From Methanobacteriota archaeon (GTDB taxonomy: Archaea > Thermoplasmatota > Poseidoniia > Poseidoniales > Thalassarchaeaceae): DNA of 15,407 bases. The notes beneath the pieces are model-generated. The model was not told the DNA's origin. It saw only the letters and a list, made by a program, of their open reading frames with translations, and did not search any database. Position numbers and translations under genes: made by a program. Positions within the stretch are counted from its first letter, which is position 1; each line of letters starts with the position of its first letter. This document shows, in pieces, positions 8,537 to 15,302 of this stretch. The DNA lies in assembly GCA_002727275.1 (NCBI GenBank), contig PBWO01000011.1, positions 1 to 15,407 on the forward strand, written 5' to 3'.

Positions 8537-10150
8537 GTGTACAGCGGTCAACAACCAATATTCATCCTGAAGGAAGGTACAGAGAGGACTAGCGGAAAGT
8601 CAGCACAGAGCAACAATATAGCCGCAGCAAAGGCTGTTGCAGACTCTGTGCGTTCGACATTGGGTCCAAAGGGCATGGATAAGATGCTAGTTGACGGAAT
8701 GGGTGATGTCGTCATCACCAATGATGGTGCAACCATCCTCAAGGAGATGGACATCGAACACCCGGCTGCCAAGATGATTATCGAGATTGCTAAGACTCAG
8801 GAGCAGCACTGCTTCGACGGCACTACTAGCGCTGTTGTGATTGCTGGCGAGTTACTAAAGCGCAGCGAGGACCTAGTCGAGCAGAATGTCCATCCTACTG
8901 TGATTTGCGAGGGGTTCAGACTTGCTTCTGACAAGGCTTCCGAGTTAATTGACACTCATTCAATCGGAGTTGACAAGGAGATGCTGGAAGAGGTAGCAAA
9001 GACCGCCCTCACCGGAAAGAGTGCAGGAGCAGTCAAGGAGTTCTTAGCTGATATCTCTGTACGAGCAGTTCTGGCAGTAGCTCAAGATGCCGAGGGGGAA
9101 ATTCTTGTTGATCTAGATGACATCAAGGTCCAGAAAAAGCAGGGAGGTTCGATTAAGGACAGCACTCTGGTGGACGGAATTATTCTCGACAAGGAGAGAG
9201 TTCACAGTGGAATGCCTCGAAGCGTTTCGGATGCGAAGATAGCTCTGATTAATTCGGCAATAGAGGTCAAGAAGACCGAAGTCGATGCCAAGATTCAGAT
9301 TACTGACCCCAACATGCTTTCCCAGTTCCTTGATGAGGAGGAGCAGTATCTGAAGTCCCTTGTTGAGAAGATTCAATCTGCTGGAGCAAACGTCGTGATT
9401 TGTCAGAAAGGAATTGATGACATGGCACAGCATTACATGGCTAAGTCCGGTTTGTTCGCAATTCGCAGAGCCAAGAAGAGCGACATGGAGGCCTTGTCGA
9501 AGGCCACCGGAGGGCGCATCGTAACCAATATTGATGACTTATCTTCCGAAGACCTAGGCAACGCTTCCAAGGTTGAAGAGAAGAAGATTGGCGAGTCAGA
9601 CATGATTTTCGTAACTGGATGCACTGACGCCAAGAGCGTCTCTGTACTTCTTCGCGGCGGCACCGAGCACGTAGTCGATGAAATTCGACGCGCCTTCGAT
9701 GATTCCGTAGGGGTCGTTGCAGTCGCTCATGAGGACGGCGAGGTGCTAACCGGAGGCGGCTCTGTACTAGCCGCCATTAGCAGAGATCTACGTTCGTATG
9801 CCGAAGGAATCGGAGGTCGCGAGCAGATGGCCATCGAGGCCTTCTCCGGCGCACTTGAGGTAATCCCCCGAACTTTGGCAGAGAACGCCGGGCTAGACCC
9901 TGTCAACACCATCATTGATCTGAGGAAGGCACACTCGGAAGGAAACTCCCACTTCGGAGTCAATGTGTATGAAGGAGGAGTAGTCGACATGAGCGAGAGT
10001 AGAGTCTACGAGCCCAGCAGAGTGGTCGAACAAGCAATCCAGAGTGCATCAGAGACGGCTACCATGATTCTGAGAATTGATGATGTAATATCCAGCCGAG
10101 CCAGCCCTGCAATGCCCGAAGGTGGCGAGTTCGACGGAATGGGAATGTGA
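8537..10150 (+). CDS. ths: Thermosome subunit (group II chaperonin)
   Basis: A subunit of the cytosolic double-ring, ATP-driven archaeal chaperonin that folds proteins in a closed cavity. It is 537 aa, the normal length, and the GTG start is supported by a Shine-Dalgarno. Visible elements: an N-terminal strand with ILKEGTERTSGKSAQ; the equatorial ATP site LGPKGMDKM and NDGATIL (62-68); DGTTS (94-98); the apical domain with helical protrusion (about 215-370); GGGS after HEDGEVLT in the second half of the equatorial domain; and Asp388/389 in AFDDSVGVV at the position of the catalytic aspartate. The C-terminus is short and Gly/Met-rich (EFDGMGM), as in other thermosomes. One deviation stands out: the nearly invariant VGDGTT reads CFDGTT, so the glycine before Asp94 is Phe93. 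It may be one of several paralogous subunits in a hetero-oligomer. Convincing group II chaperonin; only the subunit type is open. Confidence 0.97.
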   Translation: MYSGQQPIFILKEGTERTSGKSAQSNNIAAAKAVADSVRSTLGPKGMDKMLVDGMGDVVITNDGATILKEMDIEHPAAKMIIEIAKTQEQHCFDGTTSAVVIAGELLKRSEDLVEQNVHPTVICEGFRLASDKASELIDTHSIGVDKEMLEEVAKTALTGKSAGAVKEFLADISVRAVLAVAQDAEGEILVDLDDIKVQKKQGGSIKDSTLVDGIILDKERVHSGMPRSVSDAKIALINSAIEVKKTEVDAKIQITDPNMLSQFLDEEEQYLKSLVEKIQSAGANVVICQKGIDDMAQHYMAKSGLFAIRRAKKSDMEALSKATGGRIVTNIDDLSSEDLGNASKVEEKKIGESDMIFVTGCTDAKSVSVLLRGGTEHVVDEIRRAFDDSVGVVAVAHEDGEVLTGGGSVLAAISRDLRSYAEGIGGREQMAIEAFSGALEVIPRTLAENAGLDPVNTIIDLRKAHSEGNSHFGVNVYEGGVVDMSESRVYEPSRVVEQAIQSASETATMILRIDDVISSRASPAMPEGGEFDGMGM

Positions 10151-10162
10151 GCCTGATACGGC

Positions 10163-10174
10163 CTACGGCCGTAG
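10163..10174. repeat. Perfect 12-bp palindrome after the thermosome gene
   Basis: CTACGGCCGTAG is fully self-complementary and begins 12 nt after the thermosome stop. It lies inside the tandem TACGGCC TACGGCC GTA (10157-10173). It could form a small hairpin near the 3' end of the thermosome transcript or be a protein-binding site. It has no U-rich tail, so an intrinsic terminator role is uncertain. Confidence 0.45.
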
Positions 10175-10194
10175 ACTCTGCTTGCATAGATTCA

Positions 10195-10207
10195 ATAATC
10201 GTATTAT
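10195..10207 (+). promoter_or_regulatory. AT-rich inverted repeat, candidate promoter element
   Basis: ATAAT CGT ATTAT (10195-10207) is the only AT-rich block in the 99-nt gap between the thermosome and the flavodoxin fusion gene, about 45-55 nt before the latter's start. Its position suits a TATA-box region for the downstream two-gene operon. The symmetry may be incidental. Confidence 0.35.
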
Positions 10208-10220
10208 GGTCCAGTTGAAC

Positions 10221-10246
10221 ACCCAGCCTATGGCTGGGTAGGTGAT
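10221..10246 (+). promoter_or_regulatory. 8-bp hairpin followed immediately by a strong Shine-Dalgarno
   Basis: ACCCAGCC (10221-10228), loop TAT, GGCTGGGT (10232-10239) form a perfect 8-bp stem. The next bases, AGGTGAT (10240-10246), match the archaeal anti-Shine-Dalgarno exactly and precede the TTG start at 10250. If the promoter lies upstream, the hairpin would be in the leader directly against the ribosome binding site and could modulate translation. It could also serve as a terminator for the preceding thermosome transcript. Confidence 0.5.
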
Positions 10247-10249
10247 GTC

Positions 10250-12415
10250 TTGACGGATTCCTCTCTTCTGATACTGTTCGGTTCAGAGTCTGGTAACTCC
10301 GAGTATTTGGCGGTCGAAGCAGAAAAGCAGGCGAAGTCGCTAGGCCTCTCTACTTCCGTGAAGGGCATGGACGAGATAAAAATCGGAGATCTATCTGAGG
10401 CCAAGAATGTCATCATTTACTGTAGCACTTGGGGCGAAGGAGACATGCCCGACAATGCCGTCGATCTTTGGGAAGCAGCAAATGGCGACTCACTTCCTTC
10501 TCTAGAAGGATGTAACTTTGCTGTTTGTGCTCTAGGGGATACCAGTTACGAGTTCTTCTGTCAATCAGGTAAGGACTGGGATGTTTGGTTTGAGAAGCAG
10601 GGTGCAACGAGGGTTCTGGACCGTGTAGACTGCGATGTTGAATATGAGGATCCAGCAGAGGAATTCACCTCCAAGGCACTATCGATATTCTCGTCTTTGA
10701 CAGGCAGCACTCCTCCCGAAGAAGAAGTAAAAGAGGAATTATCTTCCGAGGAAGAATCACTATCAGAAGGGGTTTCCGATTCTGGAGTGGGTCTTGAGGG
10801 ACTACTTGCATCAGGAGATAGATCTCTAAACATCTTATTCGGATCTCAATCCGGAAACTCAGAGGAACTTGCAGCTAAGTTTGCCAAGAGGGCCTCAGAT
10901 TACGGTCTCGAGGCTACAGTTCATGATATGGACGGGTTCGATATATCTTCCATGTCCAGTATGAAGAGAGTACTAATCATCTGCTCGACATGGGGAGAAG
11001 GAGAAATGCCTGACAATGCCGAGGAACTTTGGCAGGAGGCAAACTCAGATTCAGCGCCTAAACTAGATGGTACTTTCTTCTCGGTCCTAGCTCTAGGAGA
11101 TACCAGTTACGAGTTCTTCTGCGAATCAGGTAAGGACTGGGATCAGAGATTGGAGCAACTAGGAGCGACCAGACTGGTAGTCAGGGTTGACTGCGATGTC
11201 GATTACGATTCCATGGCCGAGGACTGGGCTCTTGATGCTCTGGCGGCGACAGCAGCAGTAGATGGTAATGGGACATTTCTTGAGGGCCAAGTTGAGGCAA
11301 TCAAGGACCATGTTGGAGGTACAGCCGCAGTCGCATCCGGTGAGGATGGCTTCACCGTGCCTAGCCTAGATGCAGAGGTAGTACAAGTCGAGATATCCAT
11401 CTTCCGCTACGATCCCGAAAGCGCTACAACCGGCAGAGACACTTGGGTATGCGCTCTGCCTGAAAACCTGTCAGTTATGGGAGCCCTTAGGGCGCTAAAG
11501 GACACACATGATGGAAGCCTGACATTTAGGGACGGCCCAGATGACGACCCAACCACGGCAATATCGGCCAACGGAAGGCTGATTCTTCCCGGTAGTGTCA
11601 GCATTGATTCTGCCGCTTCTTCTAGGGGTGACTCGTTGCAACTCCGAATCGAACCTCTCCCAGCATTCGATGTGATTCGTGATCTGGTTGTCGATTTATG
11701 GCCTTTAGAAAGATATCGCGAATCATCCGAACCGTGGATGATTGCGGCCACAAGAGCAGGTGCAAACACACCTCAGGGAGTGATTGGTACCATGGAACCG
11801 GCTGTAGCTGATCACTTGCATTCGATTACTGATTTCTGCAGCGCACCTCTATTGCACTCTTCTTCCGACGCGACTCCCCACTCCGATGATTATCTGGGGC
11901 CCGCTGTCCTAGCTAGGACATGGGCTAGAGTAAACGATCCCCGTTCCTCCGCTAGAAGTATCTCCGCTCTGCAGGAAATCATGGATTCACCAAGTGGAAT
12001 AAAGGCCGAGACCGACCTCGCCTCAATTAGGAGACAGAATGCCTCTTCGAGGGTAATCTCGGACGCATTACTGGATGCCCGTACAGCCACTCTGGGCAGG
12101 GATGCCTTCAACGGACGCCACGGCAAACACGTATGGTGGTACAGTTGGTCAGTTAAGAGCAGCGGCATGGTCAATGATACAGTACTCTACAGGCAGGTTC
12201 TGGGCCCACTTGGACTGTTTGGCAACCTATTTTCGGGAGTTACGGCAAGAATGGTTCTAGGATTCACCAGGACTGGCGGCAATATGTTCAATGGAATGTT
12301 GGGAATGGTCGCTCCTCCCGCAGGTATCGGAAAGATGCCCAAGCAGTTCAACTCCTCAGTAGAAAATCACCACGAGGTGGTTGCAATATTCAACGAAGTG
12401 GATGGTAGATTCTGA
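10250..12415 (+). CDS. Tandem CysJ-type flavodoxin domains fused to a cysteine-depleted SdhB-like domain
   Basis: A 721-aa protein starting at TTG, supported by AGGTGAT just upstream and by the first flavodoxin strand starting at residue 6. Flavodoxin 1 (about 5-150) has phosphate loop GSESGNS (11-17), STWGEG (59-64) and LGDTSYEFFCQSGKDW (95-110). An acidic linker (about 154-185) follows. Flavodoxin 2 (about 192-340) has GSQSGNS (198-204), STWGEG (246-251) and LGDTSYEFFC (282-291). Both resemble the FMN domain of sulfite reductase flavoprotein CysJ; no FAD/NADPH reductase half is present. Residues 376-650 align with SdhB: VEISIFRYDPE, LTFR, IEPLPAFDVIRDLVVDL (467-483), EPW, and YLGPAVLARTWARVNDPRS. 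All [2Fe-2S] cysteines are missing, and only Cys530 remains of the [4Fe-4S]/[3Fe-4S] ligands. The last 70 residues are hydrophobic and glycine-rich, possibly a membrane or partner interface. Electron transfer by FMN is inferred; the SdhB part cannot bind its usual clusters. Confidence 0.85.
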   Translation: MTDSSLLILFGSESGNSEYLAVEAEKQAKSLGLSTSVKGMDEIKIGDLSEAKNVIIYCSTWGEGDMPDNAVDLWEAANGDSLPSLEGCNFAVCALGDTSYEFFCQSGKDWDVWFEKQGATRVLDRVDCDVEYEDPAEEFTSKALSIFSSLTGSTPPEEEVKEELSSEEESLSEGVSDSGVGLEGLLASGDRSLNILFGSQSGNSEELAAKFAKRASDYGLEATVHDMDGFDISSMSSMKRVLIICSTWGEGEMPDNAEELWQEANSDSAPKLDGTFFSVLALGDTSYEFFCESGKDWDQRLEQLGATRLVVRVDCDVDYDSMAEDWALDALAATAAVDGNGTFLEGQVEAIKDHVGGTAAVASGEDGFTVPSLDAEVVQVEISIFRYDPESATTGRDTWVCALPENLSVMGALRALKDTHDGSLTFRDGPDDDPTTAISANGRLILPGSVSIDSAASSRGDSLQLRIEPLPAFDVIRDLVVDLWPLERYRESSEPWMIAATRAGANTPQGVIGTMEPAVADHLHSITDFCSAPLLHSSSDATPHSDDYLGPAVLARTWARVNDPRSSARSISALQEIMDSPSGIKAETDLASIRRQNASSRVISDALLDARTATLGRDAFNGRHGKHVWWYSWSVKSSGMVNDTVLYRQVLGPLGLFGNLFSGVTARMVLGFTRTGGNMFNGMLGMVAPPAGIGKMPKQFNSSVENHHEVVAIFNEVDGRF
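10531..10582 (+). repeat. Intragenic near-identical repeat, copy 1 (flavodoxin 1)
   Basis: This 52-nt segment encodes LGDTSYEFFCQSGKDWD and differs at only 3 positions from 11092-11143, at an offset of 561 nt (187 codons). This is much closer than the rest of the two flavodoxin coding regions, so it marks a domain duplication, perhaps refreshed by local gene conversion. Confidence 0.85.
11092..11143 (+). repeat. Intragenic near-identical repeat, copy 2 (flavodoxin 2)
   Basis: Partner of 10531-10582, encoding LGDTSYEFFCESGKDWD. Blocks of 23 and 20 identical bases are split by a two-base change. Confidence 0.85.
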
Positions 12416-13275
12416 TGCCTTTGAAGTACGCTTACCATCCCGGAAATGTCGCCCATAGCAGCGCTACCGAAGTGGCTCAGACAATGGAGCCAGCAGCGAA
12501 GTCGCTTGGAATCGAATTAGTTCCTCTAAATGGTGCAACGAGTTGCGGTGCAGGAATTATTAGACAGGCCAGCAGGAGACTCCAATTGACTCTAAACGCA
12601 CGCACATTTTCTATGGCTGAAGAAATGGGACTCGATATCATCACCCCATGCGCGGCTACTGCAGGCAACCTACACGAGGATCTACACACACTCAAATCAA
12701 ATCCCAACCTGCTCGGAGAAATCAACGACGTCCTCGAAAGGACCTGCGGTCGCCGATTCAATGGCGATACCAATGTTCACCACTTACTGCACGTTATCGT
12801 GGATGAAGTCGGCCTAGACAAACTTGAGTCGGCTGTTTTGAACCCCCTCGACCTGGATGCTGCAGGCTTCTATGGGCCTAACATACAGCAAGAAGGAGCT
12901 TGTGGAAAAGACGATGTTCACGACCCAACTTATCTCGAGCAGGTCATCGATGCAATCGGTGGAAAATCTGTCGACTGGGAGTCTCGCACTCAGAGCGTAG
13001 GTGTACCTGGATTGTTCTCCGAAGAGCCAACTGTCCTGCGTCAGGCAGCAGCAGTTCTATCTGAAGCTAAGCATGAGGGTGCGAAGATAATTGTCAGTGC
13101 CTGCAACCTCTCTCACACGATCCTCGATGTGTATCAAGGAAAGGCATCTCAAGCAACCGGACTTGCCACCAATATCCCGGTTATTCATCTGACAGAGATG
13201 CTGGCTTTCGCATTAGGCCACCACAATGACAGACTTGCTCAACTTCGAACTAGAGTAGCTGTCATAGGTGACTGA
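12415..13275 (+). CDS. HdrB/SdhE-like CCG-repeat protein with most cluster cysteines lost
   Basis: A 286-aa protein of the heterodisulfide reductase B / SdhE type, usual length. It has two CCG repeats that normally bind noncubane [4Fe-4S] clusters. Repeat 1: YAYHPGN (ligand position 11, Cys to Asn), SCGAG (43 Cys to Ser, Cys44 kept), TPCAAT (Cys79 kept, 82 Cys to Thr). Repeat 2: FYGPN (155 Cys to Pro), QSVGVPG (194-195 Cys-Cys to Ser-Val), ACNLSH (Cys230 kept, 233 Cys to Ser). Spacing stays near-canonical: 31 then 34 residues in repeat 1, and 38 then 34 in repeat 2. The fold is therefore probably intact while 7 of 10 ligands are gone; an extra Cys163 lies nearby. The ATG overlaps the previous stop by one base (TGATG), which indicates translational coupling. 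In archaeal Sdh and thiol:fumarate reductase this family pairs with SdhB, matching the SdhB-like domain next door. Function in this altered form is unknown. Confidence 0.85.
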   Translation: MPLKYAYHPGNVAHSSATEVAQTMEPAAKSLGIELVPLNGATSCGAGIIRQASRRLQLTLNARTFSMAEEMGLDIITPCAATAGNLHEDLHTLKSNPNLLGEINDVLERTCGRRFNGDTNVHHLLHVIVDEVGLDKLESAVLNPLDLDAAGFYGPNIQQEGACGKDDVHDPTYLEQVIDAIGGKSVDWESRTQSVGVPGLFSEEPTVLRQAAAVLSEAKHEGAKIIVSACNLSHTILDVYQGKASQATGLATNIPVIHLTEMLAFALGHHNDRLAQLRTRVAVIGD

Positions 13276-15015
13276 TTAGTCATCAAGAAACTGTTCAAGC
13301 CCTGTTTGTCCGGTTGCTCTGAAGGTCCCCGGAGGCAGACTGCTCGGACGCGACTCATCGATTTCTACATCGTCCATTTCCGAAATCTCAACTCTGTGCA
13401 TTTCGCGCTGAGAGGTTATGAATTCGATTGCAGAGAGACTACCTTCATCTGATTTTATTTCGAACTTAGAGAGGTTTGAGAGGTTGGCAACTGCCCCTCG
13501 GGCAATTTCCCTCCTGACTCTATGAACAGCTCGTCGCATATGTTCTTCTCTCCTCTCTGCAGCCACCCAAGCCCCCTCGTCTCTCGTCTCTTCGGCAATC
13601 AGAACGACCACCTCTCCCTCACGGTGTCTACCAGTCCTGCCACGACGCTGAATTGTTCTGATTTCGCTTGTCACAGGCTCGTAGAAGATTACCAAGTCAG
13701 CGCTTGGTATATCCAAACCCTCTTCCCCTACAGAAGTCGCCACCAGTACGTTAGCAGAACCATCTCTGAATTCATCCAATCTCTCTACCTGCTGCTTTGC
13801 GGTGAGTCCTTCGCTACCATCTCGACTAGACTGCCCCACAAATCTAACTGGTCGAGCACCATCGAGCGCTGACAGAGCCAACTCAAGTGCCGACACAGTA
13901 TCTCTGAATGTAGCGAATACTATGACTCTGGATCTAGGGTCTCGTCGCAAACGCTCTCTAATCAGCCTACGGACAGCACCGACCTTGCTGTGCAACTCGT
14001 CCATTTCCTCAAGGCTACTAATTAATCCCGATATCCTAGGATCTCTCAGAAATCCGCGAGTGGATTTAGTTGTGGAACGATCTCCGGAAGACAGCCTGAG
14101 CAGGAATTCTCTCGAAGCCGCACATCCTTGACTTAGTAGGTGGTTGATTAGGTGGTGCAGTCGCATAGCCGTGGCAATCTGAGATACAGATTGGTAAGCG
14201 TTCGTCTCACCTCTTGAGATTGCCGCCTGGGCTCTGTCCATAGCATTAGAGAGTCCAGCATGACTTATTGCACCAGGCATAACATATCTGCCTAATCTCT
14301 TCTGTCTGTCTACTATGCCTCGTTGCCACAGAATCAATGGCTCGGCCAATTCTCTAATTTCATTCGGCACAGTCACTCTGATTTCCTGCAACTCCAGTCC
14401 TGCTAGATGCTTGGCCAGCAGGGGGTCTTCTGTAGGCCTGAGATGTATTCTCTCAATACCTAACCTTGTACAGATTTCTCTAACATGATCTTTCCTAGAG
14501 CCAGGGCTCGCTGTGGTTGCGAATACCAGTGGTTCAGAAGACTGCAAATGATACATCTCGCCCACTTGGGCCATGGCGTGCTCACCGGTGGCATGGTGGG
14601 CTTCGTCCACTACTAGGAGAGAACATTCAGACAAGTCGAGAACCCCTCTTGTGACATCATTTCGAACCACCTGGGGAGTGGCGACAATAACTCGCGAAGA
14701 TTCCCAAATCTCAGGCCTCTTTGAGACTGGATTCTGGCCTGTAATTGAGACTGGTTCGATGGCTTCCAAGATTGAGGCTAGGCCCCGTAGGTGCTGCTCG
14801 ACCAGAGCAACGGTAGGGGCGACGACAAGGACCCACCCGGATGTTCTCTCAAGACGTTCAGCAATTACCATCCAAGCCACTACGGTCTTTCCAGCGGCGG
14901 TTGGCAAGACTAGCATGGTTGAACCGGTCAAGGCCTCGTCTGCAGCTTCGAGCTGATATGCCCTAGCCTCTATAATGTCCGAGGACAACATAGGATGACA
15001 TATCCGAGGCTGCAT
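13276..15015 (-). CDS. hef: Hef/FANCM-type superfamily 2 DNA helicase lacking the nuclease domain
   Basis: ATP-driven helicase acting on branched DNA at stalled replication forks, 579 aa. ATG at 15015 is the first start; ATG at 14991 (residue 9, MLSSDIIEARAYQ) is an alternative. Motifs: Q-motif-like ARAYQ (17-21), Walker A LPTAAGKT (37-44), DEAH (137-140), motif III region TTASPGS (167-173), a helical Hef-type insert between the RecA-like domains (about 215-345), then SVGEEGLDIPSADLVIFYEP and motif VI QRRGRTGR (456-463). The motif spellings match archaeal Hef closely. Full-length Hef continues into an XPF-type nuclease and helix-hairpin-helix domain. Here the protein ends about 115 residues after motif VI with QTGLEQFL (570-577), which fits the PCNA-interacting PIP box (QxxLxxFL). 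The gene converges on the preceding CCG-protein gene with abutting stops and diverges from rpl3. Confidence 0.88.
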   Translation of the reverse strand: MQPRICHPMLSSDIIEARAYQLEAADEALTGSTMLVLPTAAGKTVVAWMVIAERLERTSGWVLVVAPTVALVEQHLRGLASILEAIEPVSITGQNPVSKRPEIWESSRVIVATPQVVRNDVTRGVLDLSECSLLVVDEAHHATGEHAMAQVGEMYHLQSSEPLVFATTASPGSRKDHVREICTRLGIERIHLRPTEDPLLAKHLAGLELQEIRVTVPNEIRELAEPLILWQRGIVDRQKRLGRYVMPGAISHAGLSNAMDRAQAAISRGETNAYQSVSQIATAMRLHHLINHLLSQGCAASREFLLRLSSGDRSTTKSTRGFLRDPRISGLISSLEEMDELHSKVGAVRRLIRERLRRDPRSRVIVFATFRDTVSALELALSALDGARPVRFVGQSSRDGSEGLTAKQQVERLDEFRDGSANVLVATSVGEEGLDIPSADLVIFYEPVTSEIRTIQRRGRTGRHREGEVVVLIAEETRDEGAWVAAERREEHMRRAVHRVRREIARGAVANLSNLSKFEIKSDEGSLSAIEFITSQREMHRVEISEMDDVEIDESRPSSLPPGTFRATGQTGLEQFLDD

Positions 15016-15302
15016 GGAAGAGGAATTTTGAGGTCAGGGTTCAAAATCCTTGCAGTAACTGGCCATCACTTGAACACCCCGTAGGGGTGAGTGCATACCT
15101 GTCCCGATTCGTTCATATAGGGTATGTTTGTCGCAAGGCCGCTCACTACGTGAGGTACCAGACACCATAAGGCTCTGCAAAAGCATCCATGAGCCCCTGC
15201 CGCACTCGCGGCAAGGGTCCGGTGTCACGGTGCTTCCTTTGCGAAGTGGGCCCGCCTGAAGGCCGCTCGCGGCCCGACGACGGAGGAACTGGAGGTACAA
15301 AC
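15016..15302. promoter_or_regulatory. 287-nt divergent region: rpl3 promoter and structured leader
   Basis: No gene is seen here. TTCATATA (15112-15119) is the best TATA box; it would start an rpl3 transcript near 15140-15145 with a leader of about 160 nt. Hairpins along the region: CACCCC (15075-15080), loop GTA, GGGGTG (15084-15089), upstream of the TATA; CTCAC (15142-15146), loop TAC, GTGAG (15150-15154); CCCTGCCGC (15195-15203) with GCGGCA-A-GGG (15208-15217); and GGCCG (15261-15265) with CGGCC (15270-15274). The last three would lie in the leader RNA. GGAGGT (15291-15296) is a strong Shine-Dalgarno 6 nt before the rpl3 ATG. The left end should hold the helicase promoter, which I cannot identify. 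Confidence 0.5.

Noticed and set aside
9113..9433. Minus-strand 106-codon open frame inside the thermosome gene
   Set aside because: Antisense to a well-conserved chaperonin apical domain; no ribosome binding site and no known motif.
10163..10239. CRISPR-like or mobile-element inverted repeats
   Set aside because: The palindromes differ from one another, are not regularly spaced, and there is no transposase, target duplication or spacer pattern.
10250..12415. Reading the fusion gene as a sulfite reductase flavoprotein (CysJ)
   Set aside because: Only the FMN domain type is shared; the FAD/NADPH half is absent and the C-terminal half is SdhB-like.
14573..14956. Plus-strand 127-codon open frame opposite the helicase
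   Set aside because: It runs antisense to the Walker A and DEAH coding region, and its composition (Ser/Thr/Arg-rich, no domain) fits a shadow frame.
15031..15055. GGTTCAAAATCC, resembling a tRNA T-loop
   Set aside because: Its stem is imperfect, no acceptor strand or CCA follows and no anticodon arm precedes, so it is not reported as a tRNA.
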